A stretch of DNA of 64,000 nt from Lytechinus variegatus. Taxonomy: Eukaryota; Echinodermata; Echinoidea; Temnopleuroida; Toxopneustidae. Positions 33,801-41,300 of the stretch are shown here, in pieces (within the stretch, counting starts at the first letter, position 1; every line of letters starts with the position of its first letter). The position numbers and the translations under genes are program-made. The stretch lies in the NCBI RefSeq assembly GCF_018143015.1, contig NC_054756.1, forward strand, positions 20,641,298-20,705,297, written 5' to 3'. Below the pieces are notes generated by a model. It made no database searches. It saw only the letters and a list, made by a program, of their open reading frames with translations, and was not told the origin of the DNA.

Positions 33801-35313
33801 TCCTGTAAAAGGAAAAGAGCAGTCATGTAAATTTGCTCCATTCAGCCTGCATTTCAATTGATTTTTATGGTTTGTTTGTTTTTTAAGACACATTACCGTA
33901 GGAATTACCATGGCTCAACTTGCCCCATGCTGTTTGGCTCAACTTACCCCAGTCCGAACTTAGTGCGATAATTTTGTATTCACACATTTATTATGCATCC
34001 ATCATATAAAAGACTACGACAAGAATTAAGATCCATACCTGGACCAATAATGCTGTTATCATGTCTTTATCATATTTAAAGACGTGTGTGTTTATAAAGC
34101 ACTTATCTATTTCACACTCTTTTTTACTTTTTTGGCTGAAATTCATATTTTTCCCTCTAAAAAACTACTTTTTGTTTCAAAGTTGGAAACATTGTGGTGG
34201 GGTTAGGGGTTATGCTATGGGTCATCAATACATGACACCACCACAATGTCTGACTCATTATTGGCATGAGGCTGGTGGCTCAACTTGCCCCTATGCTCAA
34301 CTTACCCCGCCTTCCCCTATAGCTTTGGTCAGTCTGGGCTCGATTCCGCTCACATGACCATGATGACTGCGACATTAGATATTTCTTTAAATCCTGTTAT
34401 TTTCGACCTTTTTTTTATTTTCGAGTACATTAGGTCAAAAGGTGCAAAGTCTCGAAAAATAGAGGTCATGTCACCCTTGTTGCAGAAAAAAAAATTCTTC
34501 GAATTTGTTGAAAACATTTTAAGTTTATATACTCACAACAATATATATTGGGTCACAAGGCGATAAATCTGGGGTCTGTTGCCAAAGTGACAGAAATTGG
34601 GATAAGATTATTTCTGAATTGTTGAAAACTTTCTCGTGTTTGGTTTTGGATTTGCCTTTATTTGTAACTTTCTCCGCAACGGCCATTTTGCAAAGTTAAT
34701 ACATACACTTATGAATAACGTCATCATGGCCACTGACATTGCCAATATCCTCCATCTTTTTTAGAATAAATTTTCACACCGCAAACGCTTTCAAGAACAT
34801 ATAAAATGTATTATCCAGTGCCCCTCATGAGAAAGGGCAACCAAAAAGTCTTGGTCGGAAATTGCTGAATTCAAAACAGCAGTTTCATCCTGGAATCTGG
34901 ACAAATGATATGTTTTCAATTTTGTCATCTACCACAGGACGAAAATGCTGTCCCGGTTCAGCAATTTTCGACGAAGACCTCTCAGTTGTTCATTGTGATA
35001 TGACTTTCATTTTTAATACATTTACTTTGTTTTTGAATTCGTTCTGCTTCGTGATGCGAAAACTCCCTTTTCCCCACCTTCTGCTTCGACGCTCCCTTGA
35101 CACAAGGATGTACTTCAGTCCAGCAACACCTATTCCTTCCGGGGCACTACGCGATAATGCAAACCACCAACTCCTTACAACATCTTTACGTGAAGGTTTC
35201 TTTTTAAATCGTGCTCCGGAATCCGGCGGCAGCGCTGCGTTGCGAAAATGAATCTCTTTCGCGTCTCTGGACACGTCGTCGCCGGATAAGTCATTCGCGT
35301 TAGACTCGTTCAT
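9721..35313 (-). CDS. DEG/ENaC (ASIC-like) cation channel, complete, 10 exons plus one alternative
   Basis: Exons in transcript order: 35313-35078, 33087-32917, 30830-30651, 27841-27717, 24096-23909, 22856-22712, 19296-19240 (or 12803-12753), 11280-11085, 10482-10391, 9821-9721. All borders are AG/GT and all phases join; the sum is 1491 nt, 496 residues plus stop, normal for the family. Subunits have two membrane segments with a large Cys-rich ectodomain and assemble as trimers to form amiloride-type, Na+-selective channels, gated by protons, peptides or bile acids in known members. Visible marks are TM1 (about residues 80-100), FPKVIICN after it, FGRCY, PPYGVC, CGC, CNCPLNC, and LLSDIGG leading into TM2 with GGS at 475-477. 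Introns of up to 8 kb are filled with repeats. The ligand cannot be predicted. Confidence 0.92.
10391..10482 (-). CDS. Channel exon 9: strands before TM2
   Basis: It encodes HNIAAVDLFFEDISTVIVKQ, then AAYTIFALL, matching NILVLDIFFE...IEQKKAYE of ASICs. It joins at a split Glu codon with exon 8 and a split Ser codon with exon 10. Confidence 0.94.
10817..11056. mobile_element. AT-rich MITE with TACTGT/ACAGTGTA ends
   Basis: Left end TACTGTAAAAAATAA pairs loosely with the right end TTTTTAACAGTGTA. Very AT-rich, no frame. It fills most of the 602-bp intron between channel exons 9 and 8. Confidence 0.45.
11085..11280 (-). CDS. Channel exon 8: CNCPLNC and thumb region
   Basis: After acceptor CTCTTCTCAG it encodes DPSSQNGTFNMKNCNCPLNC, EETKFSVSLSTAKYPS, then the LLAKY helix and a linker rich in His and Gln. 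CNCPLNCEET is the hallmark of the DEG/ENaC thumb. An ATG and open frame continue upstream of the acceptor but are intron. Confidence 0.94.
11334..11520. mobile_element. Short hAT-like element, CAGGGGCTGCG ends
   Basis: Left end CAGGGGCTGCGAAACGG pairs with the right end CCGGTTCCGCGGCCCCCG. Two poly-G runs lie inside next to ACGGTTTTGGA words. The ends and layout recall non-autonomous hAT elements, but I could not see a clean 8-bp target duplication. A related fragment is at 63505-63671. Confidence 0.55.
12120..12695. mobile_element. TTAA-type MITE (AAGTCCACCC family), copy 1, left end eroded
   Basis: This matches the family seen intact at 40544-41129, including the CATAACGTTGAAAATTTC block, the CACTATTTC-like palindrome centre and the right end GGGGTGGACT followed by TTAA at 12696. 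The left terminal blocks are not recognisable. It ends 58 bp from alternative exon 7b of the channel. Confidence 0.75.
12753..12803 (-). CDS. Channel exon 7b: duplicate of the short cysteine exon
   Basis: 51 nt between acceptor TTATCATCCAG and donor GTAAGT. It encodes NVCDAKKEGSCSNAFS, which aligns with exon 7a through VCD, the second Cys and NAF. Phases equal those of 7a, so either can be joined to exons 6 and 8. Including both keeps the frame but adds two cysteines that family members lack. I infer a mutually exclusive pair; a dead duplicate is possible but the splice sites and frame are intact. Confidence 0.8.
12850..13110. other. AT-rich intron with TAATAATGA-type simple sequence
   Basis: The intron upstream of exon 7b holds a degenerate run of GATGATGAC, AATAATAAT and related triplets (about 12875-12985). 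No gene evidence. Confidence 0.5.
13111..14849. other. Channel intron, no recognised element
   Basis: Low-GC sequence between exon 7b and the satellite. A minus-strand stretch near 13655-13725 has a start-like ATG and a GTAATA donor but no family similarity, so I do not call it. A word ATAAAATGCATA...AATGCTGC occurs twice (about 13340-13400 and 14290-14320) in opposite orientation, suggesting an old repeat. Confidence 0.4.
14850..15862. repeat. Satellite, about 165-187-bp unit, six copies
   Basis: Each unit runs through TTTTGACACCAAGATCACC, CTTTTCATCTCAGAGATACC, AAAAAGGTCATTGACCTTTG, then GCTTTGACCTTGAA and TGCATTCTGGGTACTTGATT. Core GACCTTTGA words fall near 14960, 15130, 15315, 15478, 15660 and 15836. 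Copies differ by point changes and small indels, so the array is moderately old. Units contain sequences like nuclear-receptor half-sites (AGGTCA/TGACCT). It lies in a channel-gene intron. Confidence 0.85.
15993..17416. mobile_element. Three-unit tandem array of a 470-bp inverted-repeat element
   Basis: Units start at 15993, 16470 and 16947, an exact period of 477 bp. Each begins GGGCACATGARAGTA and ends TACTCATGTGTGCMCTA-like, so each has terminal inverted repeats. Units 1 and 2 end at 16462 and 16939 and are followed by a 7-bp TATAATA joint; the outer flanks are TATA on both sides. Units differ at only a handful of positions. Short frames repeated in each unit (67 codons on +, 70 on -) show no known domain. 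It lies in a channel-gene intron. Confidence 0.9.
17417..19239. other. Channel intron remainder
   Basis: There is a poly-G run near 17717 and another at 19100. Near 18120-18170 the words TATGGTCGTGTGACCTTACT and CACGTGACCATATTTCG form an inverted pair. A GC-rich patch lies at 18270-18340. I see no coding exon. Confidence 0.4.
19240..19296 (-). CDS. Channel exon 7a: short cysteine exon (version a)
   Basis: 57 nt between acceptor ACATATTTAG and donor GTAAGT. It encodes NAPVCDLITTNTCANAFF. Joined to exon 6 it reads LPGNAPVC, closely like MPGDAPYC of ASICs, so this is the best fit for the main transcript. It starts with two bases and ends with one base of a split codon, exactly as the similar exon at 12753-12803. 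Confidence 0.88.
19300..20198. other. Channel intron with CpG-rich patch
   Basis: The part 19495-19740 is richer in CpG than its surroundings and open on the minus strand for 85 codons without any recognised motif. It could be an internal promoter or a decayed repeat. Nothing firmer is visible. Confidence 0.35.
20199..20360. mobile_element. Old partial copy of the AGGTCTCAC MITE
   Basis: From ATTCATTCGAGCCAACCCAT through CAAATTGGGAAGAAATATCA and TTTTGACTGGCAGAAGG this matches the two intact copies at 20793 and 22238 with about one change in six. Both termini are missing. Confidence 0.75.
20789..22705. mobile_element. Composite unit: two MITE copies around 982 bp, TCGA duplications
   Basis: Copies at 20793-21255 and 22238-22701 are direct repeats, nearly identical (463 and 464 bp, one extra T). 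Each has ends GGTCTCACGGGCCT and AGGCCTGTGAGACC. The outer borders are both flanked by TCGA (20789-20792 and 22702-22705), whereas the inner borders are TATA and TACA. So the whole block looks to have inserted as one unit, or one copy transposed into the site of another. The 982-bp middle has no frame or domain I recognise. The ends do not read TG...CA, so these are not LTRs. Confidence 0.8.
22712..22856 (-). CDS. Channel exon 6: PPYG-C block and CGC
   Basis: After acceptor TTTGTGTAG it encodes RYNARPPYGVCGEKK, FYDKYSRIKCLAEC, then VVSTCGC and ALPG. These match the ASIC run PPPWG-C, FYD-YS-TAC--DC, ENCNC and MPG, placing four structural cysteines. The donor GTGAGT is followed at once by TCGA and the end of a transposon (22701), so only six bases of original intron precede the repeat. 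Confidence 0.92.
22857..23908. other. Channel intron between exons 5 and 6
   Basis: No recognised repeat. A plus-strand frame at 23428-23676 (82 codons, begins MSGKRKSSAKDQYG) is open but has no match I know and no splice partners. The words ATCTGGCAAACGTAAAA and GTCTGGCAAACGTAAAA are adjacent direct repeats at 23411-23445. Confidence 0.4.
23909..24096 (-). CDS. Channel exon 5: beta-ball/palm strands
   Basis: It encodes RAFGLSLMLNVEQEKYY, then AGFNIHLLDQEEGTYP and IGFQVGPGASTAVSITKS. This matches the family pattern GLRLILN..., AGIKVQIH.Q.E.P, GFGVAPG.QT. It ends at phase 0 with CTG|GTAAGT. Confidence 0.93.
24117..24350. repeat. AGT-type trinucleotide repeat
   Basis: Impure run of AGT/TAG/AGA triplets just upstream (transcript sense) of channel exon 5. 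It leaves 20 bp between repeat and acceptor. Confidence 0.85.
24414..27666. mobile_element. 3.25-kb foldback element with internal tandem units
   Basis: About 240 bp at the left (TCAATATA, CGGAACAAATTGCAACAAAT, CCAAAATCCGCAT, GGCGTCCAAGATGGCCGCCA) reappear inverted at the right in the same order at roughly 80 percent identity. Between the arms are units of about 170 bp based on CAAGATGGCTTCCAAAAATG, GGACATAG and ATTTTGGTGTCTA. They run in one orientation up to about 26300 and in the other after about 26450. No transposase frame. It takes up about 90 percent of the intron between channel exons 4 and 5. Confidence 0.85.
27717..27841 (-). CDS. Channel exon 4: FGRCY motif
   Basis: It encodes AVFAGVPISLEDIQPVFTS, then FGRCYQIN, matching the YGKCYTFN block of ASICs, and ends in RARAAG. 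The donor is GTAGGT. The following intron is almost wholly occupied by a foldback element that begins about 50 bp from this exon. Confidence 0.9.
28359..30104. mobile_element. TTAA-type MITE, copy 2, split by an insertion
   Basis: The left half (28359-28629) begins after TTAA with AAGACAAGTCGACCCGAAC. The right half (29769-30104) ends GGGGTGGACTTGATCT before TTAA at 30105. Together they give the normal length of the family. The insertion at 28630-29768 separates them. It lies in the intron between channel exons 3 and 4. Confidence 0.85.
28630..29768. mobile_element. hAT-like element, CAGTGGCGTA ends, with internal tandem units
   Basis: The ends CAGTGGCGTACCGTGG and TACGCCACTG are inverted, next to poly-G/poly-C runs, a form seen in many hAT elements. 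The flanks GAAAAAAC and GAAACTAC agree at 6 of 8 positions, in keeping with an 8-bp duplication that has drifted. Inside, units of about 113 bp contain TTGCGAGCGCGAAGCGCGAG and GGGACATTTTAAGGA. No transposase is present. Confidence 0.75.
30328..30513. mobile_element. Hairpin MITE with ACTGTTAGAAATAATT ends
   Basis: The left arm ACTGTTAGAAATAATTTAAA, CAACGCTGTTTA and GTGAATCGCACAGTA is mirrored on the right by TACTGTGCGATTCAC, AACAGCGTTGTTTGAATT and the end GAACTGT. 186 bp, in a channel intron, 138 bp from exon 3. Confidence 0.8.
30651..30830 (-). CDS. Channel exon 3: finger/knuckle region of ectodomain
   Basis: The 180-nt exon encodes the variable part after FPKVIICN: KSKTQAYPAIDKILRNYE, then TPEDVEQLL and KEDMFIR. 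It has no cysteine and low family conservation, as expected for this part. Identity rests on phase fit and position: it joins in frame with the exons on both sides. Confidence 0.82.
30966..31190. mobile_element. Small element with GGCGGCGGAAGC inverted ends
   Basis: Ends GGCGGCGGAAGC and GGCTTCCGCCGCC are inverted. The interior is made of GTCCCCCCCTAAATTTG-like repeats and long T runs. The 60-codon frame across the T run is an artefact. Confidence 0.7.
31191..32916. other. Channel intron, nothing recognised
   Basis: Two neighbouring copies of TGTGTGTCCGGACAGATTG/TGTGTCCGGACGATC lie at 31358-31392, and a GT-rich stretch at 32340-32380. There is no coding evidence; frames around 32577-33039 on both strands overlap real exon 2 only in part. 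Confidence 0.4.
32917..33087 (-). CDS. Channel exon 2: TM1 and first ectodomain strand
   Basis: After acceptor TATATTCAG the exon encodes LWWLLILSIAMVGC, a clear membrane segment, then a short linker and the family signature ELVFPKVIICNSNSF, which corresponds to the FPAVTICN consensus just outside the membrane. It ends at GT|GTAAGT in phase 2. Confidence 0.93.
33463..34317. mobile_element. DNA element with GGGGAAGGCGGGGTAAGTTG ends, TA target
   Basis: Left end GGGGAAGGCGGGGTAAGTTG pairs with right end CAACTTACCCCGCCTTCCCC, and TA lies on both sides. Inside, the end motif recurs as TGGGGTAAGTTTGAGCCA and TGGCTCAACTTGCCCCAT. 855 bp without a transposase frame; the TA duplication suggests a Tc1/mariner-type mover. 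It sits in the first channel intron. Confidence 0.8.
34843..34981. mobile_element. Hairpin MITE, GGTCTTTGTCGA family, copy 2
   Basis: Left end GTCTTGGTCGGAAATTGCTG pairs with right end CAGCAATTTTCGACGAAGAC. Inner blocks CAGCAGTTTCATCCTGG and AGGACGAAAATGCTG also pair. The intact copy is about 100 bp from channel exon 1. The family also occurs at 9429-9571, close to the other end of the same gene. Confidence 0.75.
35078..35313 (-). CDS. Channel exon 1: cytoplasmic N-terminus
   Basis: The exon runs from ATG at 35313-35311 to a GTGGGG donor and encodes residues 1-78 plus two bases. It begins MNESNAND, an acidic serine-rich stretch, then a basic KKKPSRK and WWFALSR before the pre-TM1 segment. 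In DEG/ENaC channels a His-Gly pair that controls gating normally lies here; by alignment to the following RERRSRR the pair reads Ala-Gly (VAGLKYI). That alignment is by eye. The Met is the first in the frame and has an upstream in-frame stop, so I take it as the start. Confidence 0.85.
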
Positions 35314-38300
35314 CCTAAAACACGAAGGGTGAAAAGATGAAGCAGTTTCTCAAATGTCCAGACCGAATAAGTCGATGAAAACTCAAGGCTTGTAACGAGT
35401 ACAAGAATGCTGAACGAAACAAATATTGCCCACACCGAGTAAATATAAATTTTGGAAAAGAAAGAAATTAATTTCGAAGTTATCGCCACACGCAAGGTTA
35501 AAGCCCTATGATTTGTATTACTGTAGTGCTAACACAATGTGAACTTGTATTGTATAGTCCTTTAGCCATACCTTAAACAGACTTCTGGTTTGTTCAAAGA
35601 AGAATAAAAATTAACTATCTACATAACGACAACAAATACGATGTGGGCATTGTTGGTATCAGTCTTTATTGATCAAATAATTATGCGGGTATTGCATTAC
35701 TTAATACCCAACTTCCATTAAAATAATAGTAGTAATATCATATAGGCTGATCTTGATGAGGGCATATACACTGAAATTGTATCATCATAACCAAATATAT
35801 AGACTGTATGTCTAATGATGTCACCTGAATCACAAGAAAGTAGTTCAGTTCTCCCTAAGACAATAATCCCCATGACACCAATCAGCATCTTCGACGCTAT
35901 AGCGAAAAAAGGAGACATCTGAGACAAACATGCAATCAAATTTTATACCGAGGTCAAGTCAATAAAATTACTTTTGGTACATGCAGTACGTAGACTTAAT
36001 GCATGTATAATACAAATTGGTTTGAACCCATCATAGACAATATTCCAAGGCTAACATAACCCCATAATAGAATTGCACTGCTATTGAATGGTTAATTGCA
36101 TGTAGATGTTTTACTTTTACTCATGATACTCTTTTTAAAGTCAGTCCGACATTGAACATGGTAGTGCAAAACAATTCTTAGCCCACAATTGAATTGTTAA
36201 AAAAAAAGTGCACGCAGGGTACCCGGTGGTCTTATCTGTATTAAGCGTTATTTTATGCGGTTAGAGTCATACATCCACCCAGCAATAAAGGGTCATTTAA
36301 AACTGTATTAGTATAGTTTATTGCAATAGATTTAGAGAGATGGTGTTGAATTATGGGTTACACTTCGTAATTCTGAAGGTTCGTAATTCCGAAACACGTA
36401 AATTGCCTATACCTCGATGTTCGTTAATCCGAAAACGAAATGAGGTTCGAAGTTCCGAAGTGAGGTTCGTTGATCAGAAAACGAAATAAGGTTCGAAGTT
36501 CCGAAGGTTCGTTAATCCGAAAAAGAAATAAGGTTTGAAGTTCCGAAGGTTCGTTAGTCCGAAAACGAGATAGGGTTCGTTAATCATTTCGTTTTCGGAC
36601 TAACGAACCTTCGGAATTACGAACCTCATTTCGTTTTCGGATTAACGAACCTTCGGAATTACGAACCTCACTCCGTTTTCGGATAAACGATTCTTCGGAA
36701 TTACGAACCTCATTTCGTTTTCGGACTAGCGAACCTTCGGAATTACGAACCTTCGGAAATACGAATCTTCGGAATAACGAATCTTCGGAATATCCGAATC
36801 TTCGGAATATCTGAACCTTCGGAATAACGAAGCTTCGGAATTACGAATGTGTGCGGAATTTTGTAGCCCCCTTTGCCGATCAACATAACGTTCCTGAAGA
36901 TGTACATGTATTGCATCAAGCCTAAACGATGGCGGTCTTCCTTTAGAAATTATCATGTTGTAAAATGTATTATGCATCTTATTGATATTTAATTTCACTG
37001 CCTTTATTATGGCTATTACTTTAGTTTGTTATATATTACCTTTGTATATTGTATATTTTGAAGTTCTGATACTGATGTGAATACATAAATAAAATAAAAG
37101 CAAAAGCAAATCAAATGAAATAAAATAAAGTAAAGTAAAATAAAATAAAATTAGAATGCACCTTTGTATGAGTGCAAAAGAGAAAGAGAGAGAAAAAAAA
37201 ATCAAATTTCCATATCTTTTCCTGAGAAACATACAAATCACTGACCAAAATAAAAATTAGGCCTATGTTCTTCCGATTATGTTGACCTATATCATGTATA
37301 AGAGAACAAAATGAAGCGTGGGTTTTTGCAACCAATCACTTCACTCTCTCAAGGAAGATTTCATTTTTAACGGGACACTGTTAAAAGCATTCTTGATTTT
37401 CAAAATAATATCTTGTTGGAAGGTCAGGGGTAAAATAAATTTCTATAACAAAAATTAAAAATTTCCTGTAAAATTAAAACAATAAAAGAACATAATTCAT
37501 TCATTTTGACAGGAATGGTAGGCGGATAAGGTGCATAAGTTTTAAGAGTATATCGCAAATTATCTGGCTATCGGCAAAGAAAAGAAACAACAGCTTTTCA
37601 TTTTAGTAAAACAACGAACTCTTTGATGCCAAGTAGCAATATCCTCATGTTTTAAGGTAGATTACCTTTTGACTGTTTGCTCGAAGGACAAAACCTAGGA
37701 TACTCACCAAGTGTCCTTGTATATCGCTGGAATATGAAGAGATCCTAACAGTATCTTCTTACAACATAGCCATTTTTACCATTAAATAATGATGCAAAGC
37801 ATTAACATTCTTACGCTTTGAGGTCATTGACCTCTATAGAGATAATCAGACTGATGTCTTAATTTATTTAAAATGAATCCTATGACAACGGTGATAGTGT
37901 CATGCTTCAGCAGTAATTTGCAAAATGGATATGATCAGGTCAGTGCCTGTACTAACAAATCGTGTATAATTGTCAAGATGGCAGCTATTTGAATTTCTGA
38001 CAATTAGACGTCTTTCCATGCAACCCTTCGACTTTTTGGGGACTTTCAGTAGATCATTTTGAGAAATTCTTTACAAAATAAATTCTTTTGCACTTTTTTA
38101 AGGTCATTCAGGGGTTCAATCACCAAATGGGTAATTTTCCTGGAATTTAAAGATGATGAGCGACCTCTACACATCTGCTCACATGCATCAGCTCCAAAAT
38201 TAATTTTCTCCAATCTAATATCATTCATCAATCAAGTTTGGAGCTCCCATTGTATAGGCCTAACATATGCATGATAGGAGCTACCGTAACTACCAACACA

Positions 38301-38344
38301 ACAGGCTTGAGGATTAGAAGCCTTTAAGCATCCAGCGGAGCATC
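35314..38344. other. Head-to-head promoter interval between channel gene and gene 2
   Basis: About 3.0 kb separates the start codons of the channel gene (-) and gene 2 (+), so both promoters and 5' untranslated regions must lie here or further out. I found no convincing TATA box or CpG island. The interval contains the CGAA-rich element at 36357-36855 and otherwise AT-rich sequence. Confidence 0.5.
36357..36855. mobile_element. CGAA-motif foldback element, copy 1
   Basis: It begins GTTACACTTCGTAATTCTGA and ends CGGAATTACGAATGTGTGCG. The left half repeats TTCGTTAATCCGAAAACGAA, the right half the reverse form TTCGTTTTCGGATTAACGAA and TTCGGAATTACGAACC. The flanks GAATTATGG (36348) and GAATTTTGT (36856) agree at 7 of 9 positions, fitting a 9-bp target duplication. 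Copies are at 48785, about 51066 and 62948. Confidence 0.85.
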
Positions 38345-41300
38345 ATGTCTAAACATGGGACACAGAAATGGAATTTAATCGAGGTAAGCAGATTTCTAAA
38401 TTATTTGTCGACCAAATCCAATAGAGTTTCTAACCAGTGGAAACTAAAAGAGATTATATAATAATGTTACCAATAGACACTGCCTCCAGTGTCTATATTT
38501 GCGTGTATTTCCGCGAGACTTTCTTAACCAATCGTACAGGCGATTGAATGCTGATTTGAAAGATTCAGTCTCTAATCGTAATCACCACACATTTGCAAAG
38601 ATTGAGTACCTAAACTCTATCTGTAAATGATGATGGTGATGATGATAATAATAATAAGATTAACAATAGTAATAATAATAATAATGATGATAATGATTAA
38701 TAGTAAGGTACTGTACAGAATTATAGAGTGCAGAAGCTATTCACTAGAGTAAGCCTTTACTGCATCACACGACTCATAAAATGTTTGTTGATGTTTTGTG
38801 AGTTTTGATGCAAAGTTATTTTACAGATGGTTCTTTCCTATCTTCCAGGGCTAAGCTATTTCAGGTCTTGGGGGTCACGCAAACGCAAATTTATGCTCGA
38901 TAGCATTACTTTTGTTTAGAAGGATGGGAACTGTAAAAGCAGATAATCCATTAAACTACACCATATTGCCACCATGATCATGATGATGACTGGATTTACA
39001 ACTGAAAAATCCTGGAATATAGCCAGGAGCTTGACCAAGACGTGCTTTCATTTGACCAAATGAGAATTAGACCAGGGGCCCGTTTCATAAAAATTTACAA
39101 CTGTTGTAACTTTTCCATTATGGCAACTACCATGGCAACCGTGATTGTAATTGGCTGCTGAGCCCTGTTACCGTTGTAGTTGCCACAATGCCAAAGTTAC
39201 AATAGTTGCAAGTCCTTAATGAAACGGGCCCCAGGTATATATTAGACCAATTGCAAATTAGATATAATTATTAGTTAACAAAATGGGTTAAGCCCATTTG
39301 TTAATAGACAAAAGGAGAATTAGTCCAACTGTTGTACGATCAAGTGGGTAAAACCGAATTTTCCACTGGCTCTGCTGCTGTTCCCTATATCAGCATCCCC
39401 TAAAAGTGAATTACCAGTTGGTCTTAACCCGATTTGACTAATGGCAGTTTAGCCTCATCCTATACATTGTCTAATTCCATTTCGTCTACGACCAGTTTAC
39501 CTTTTGGTGTAATTGTCATTTGCCTATTTACCATTCCGTTTAATTTCCATTTGGTCTAATTTCTATTTGGTCTAAGATTTACATTATTTGGGATATGGTT
39601 ATTAGGATTTATATGGGGTTTAGACGAAAAGGCGATTAGACCATTTGGCTACTCGAACCGAGTGGTCATGGGACCAAGTAAGAATTCGACCAAGTCCTAT
39701 ACAAAAGAACAGGTGGAAGTAAGAACAAACTGTTACTAGAGCAAATGGGTTTAGCTAATAATAGACGATCAGAGAGTTTGACCAACTGAAACTGCTAGAC
39801 CAAGTGGAAACTACAAAAATAATATATGATAATAATGATAATAATAATACACACATATACAAGCACACACAAACACACACCCTCACATACACACACACCC
39901 ACCCTCACCCAAACACAACACTTACCTCTAACATAACGCACACAACCTTATAACAAATAACGACACACACCAGGACGCACATACACTACACACCAGACTG
40001 GTGGTTGAAGACAATTAGTGTGCTGGGCGACAATATGTGGTCCCGGTATGTGGTTCTGGTCCCGGTATGTGGTTCTAAGTTTCTTTTTGCCGACACTTAT
40101 TGGCGCAATATGCTTAAAATTGAGTCTGGCACGTGCAGCCCAAATTTTCGCGAGGCGACAATTTGTGGTGTCAGACTTTGCAGAAATTGTCGCGGGGTGA
40201 CAATTTGTGCTGGGTGACAATTTGTGGTGCAACAGCGTTCTCAGACATACCTGACTGGAATGATAATTTAGATGTATACATGCATTCATAAATAAATCAT
40301 TTGATGTTTGTGATATTCAGGAAACTGGTCAAGGGACAGTTACTTTCTTCATCATGCTCGTGACCGCGATCACATTTTGTGCAACAGGTATAACTGAAAA
40401 TCTTTCTATATTAAACAGGTTATATCAGACCTATTCCCTATTTCATTTGAACTAGGCATGATGTTGGATCCGTGGTAACGTCAAGTTAATATCAATGCCG
40501 ATTTTTTGTTGCATTACTGCACTGTTAGAAAATTTATCCTTAAAGGTCAAGTCCACCTAAAAAATGTTGATTTGAATCAATAGAGAAAAATTAGACAAGC
40601 ACAATGCTGAAAATTTCATCAAAATCGGATGTAAAATAAGAAAGTTATGACATTTCAAAGTTTCGCTTATTTTTAACAAAATAGTTATATGAACGAGCCA
40701 TTTACATCCAAATGAGAGAGTCGATGATGTCACTCACGCACTATTTCGTGTGTTTTTTATTGTTTGAATTATACAATATTTAAATTTTTACGAATTTGAT
40801 GATTAGGACCTCCTTGCCTGAAACACAAAATGCTAGGATAATGGAATTCCACGTGTTCAGGGAGGAATGAAACTTCATTTCACATGACAATGCCGAGAAA
40901 ATCAAAATATGTCATATTTCATATAATAAAATACAAAAGAAATAGTGAGTGAGTGATGTCATCAGTTCCCTCATTTGCATACCGACCGAGATGTGCAAAA
41001 TAGAGCAAAACTTTAAAATTTCATAACTTTCTTATTTTACATCCGATTTTGATGAAATTTTCAGTGTTATTCTTGTTGAATTTTTCTCTTTTTATTCAAA
41101 TCAAGTTTTTGTTGGGGTGGACTTGTCCTTTAAAATAAAAGAAGTTCCTGCAGCAGAGTCTCGAGAACACCTGTAATCTTACCAGATCATGTAAAATTAC
41201 AGGAAATTGGTATTTGGTGTATGGAGCCTTACACATTTCCTTTAATAAAACACACTTTTCCCTTTTTTTAACAGACCTGTTTTGTTTAATTGCAGAAAAA

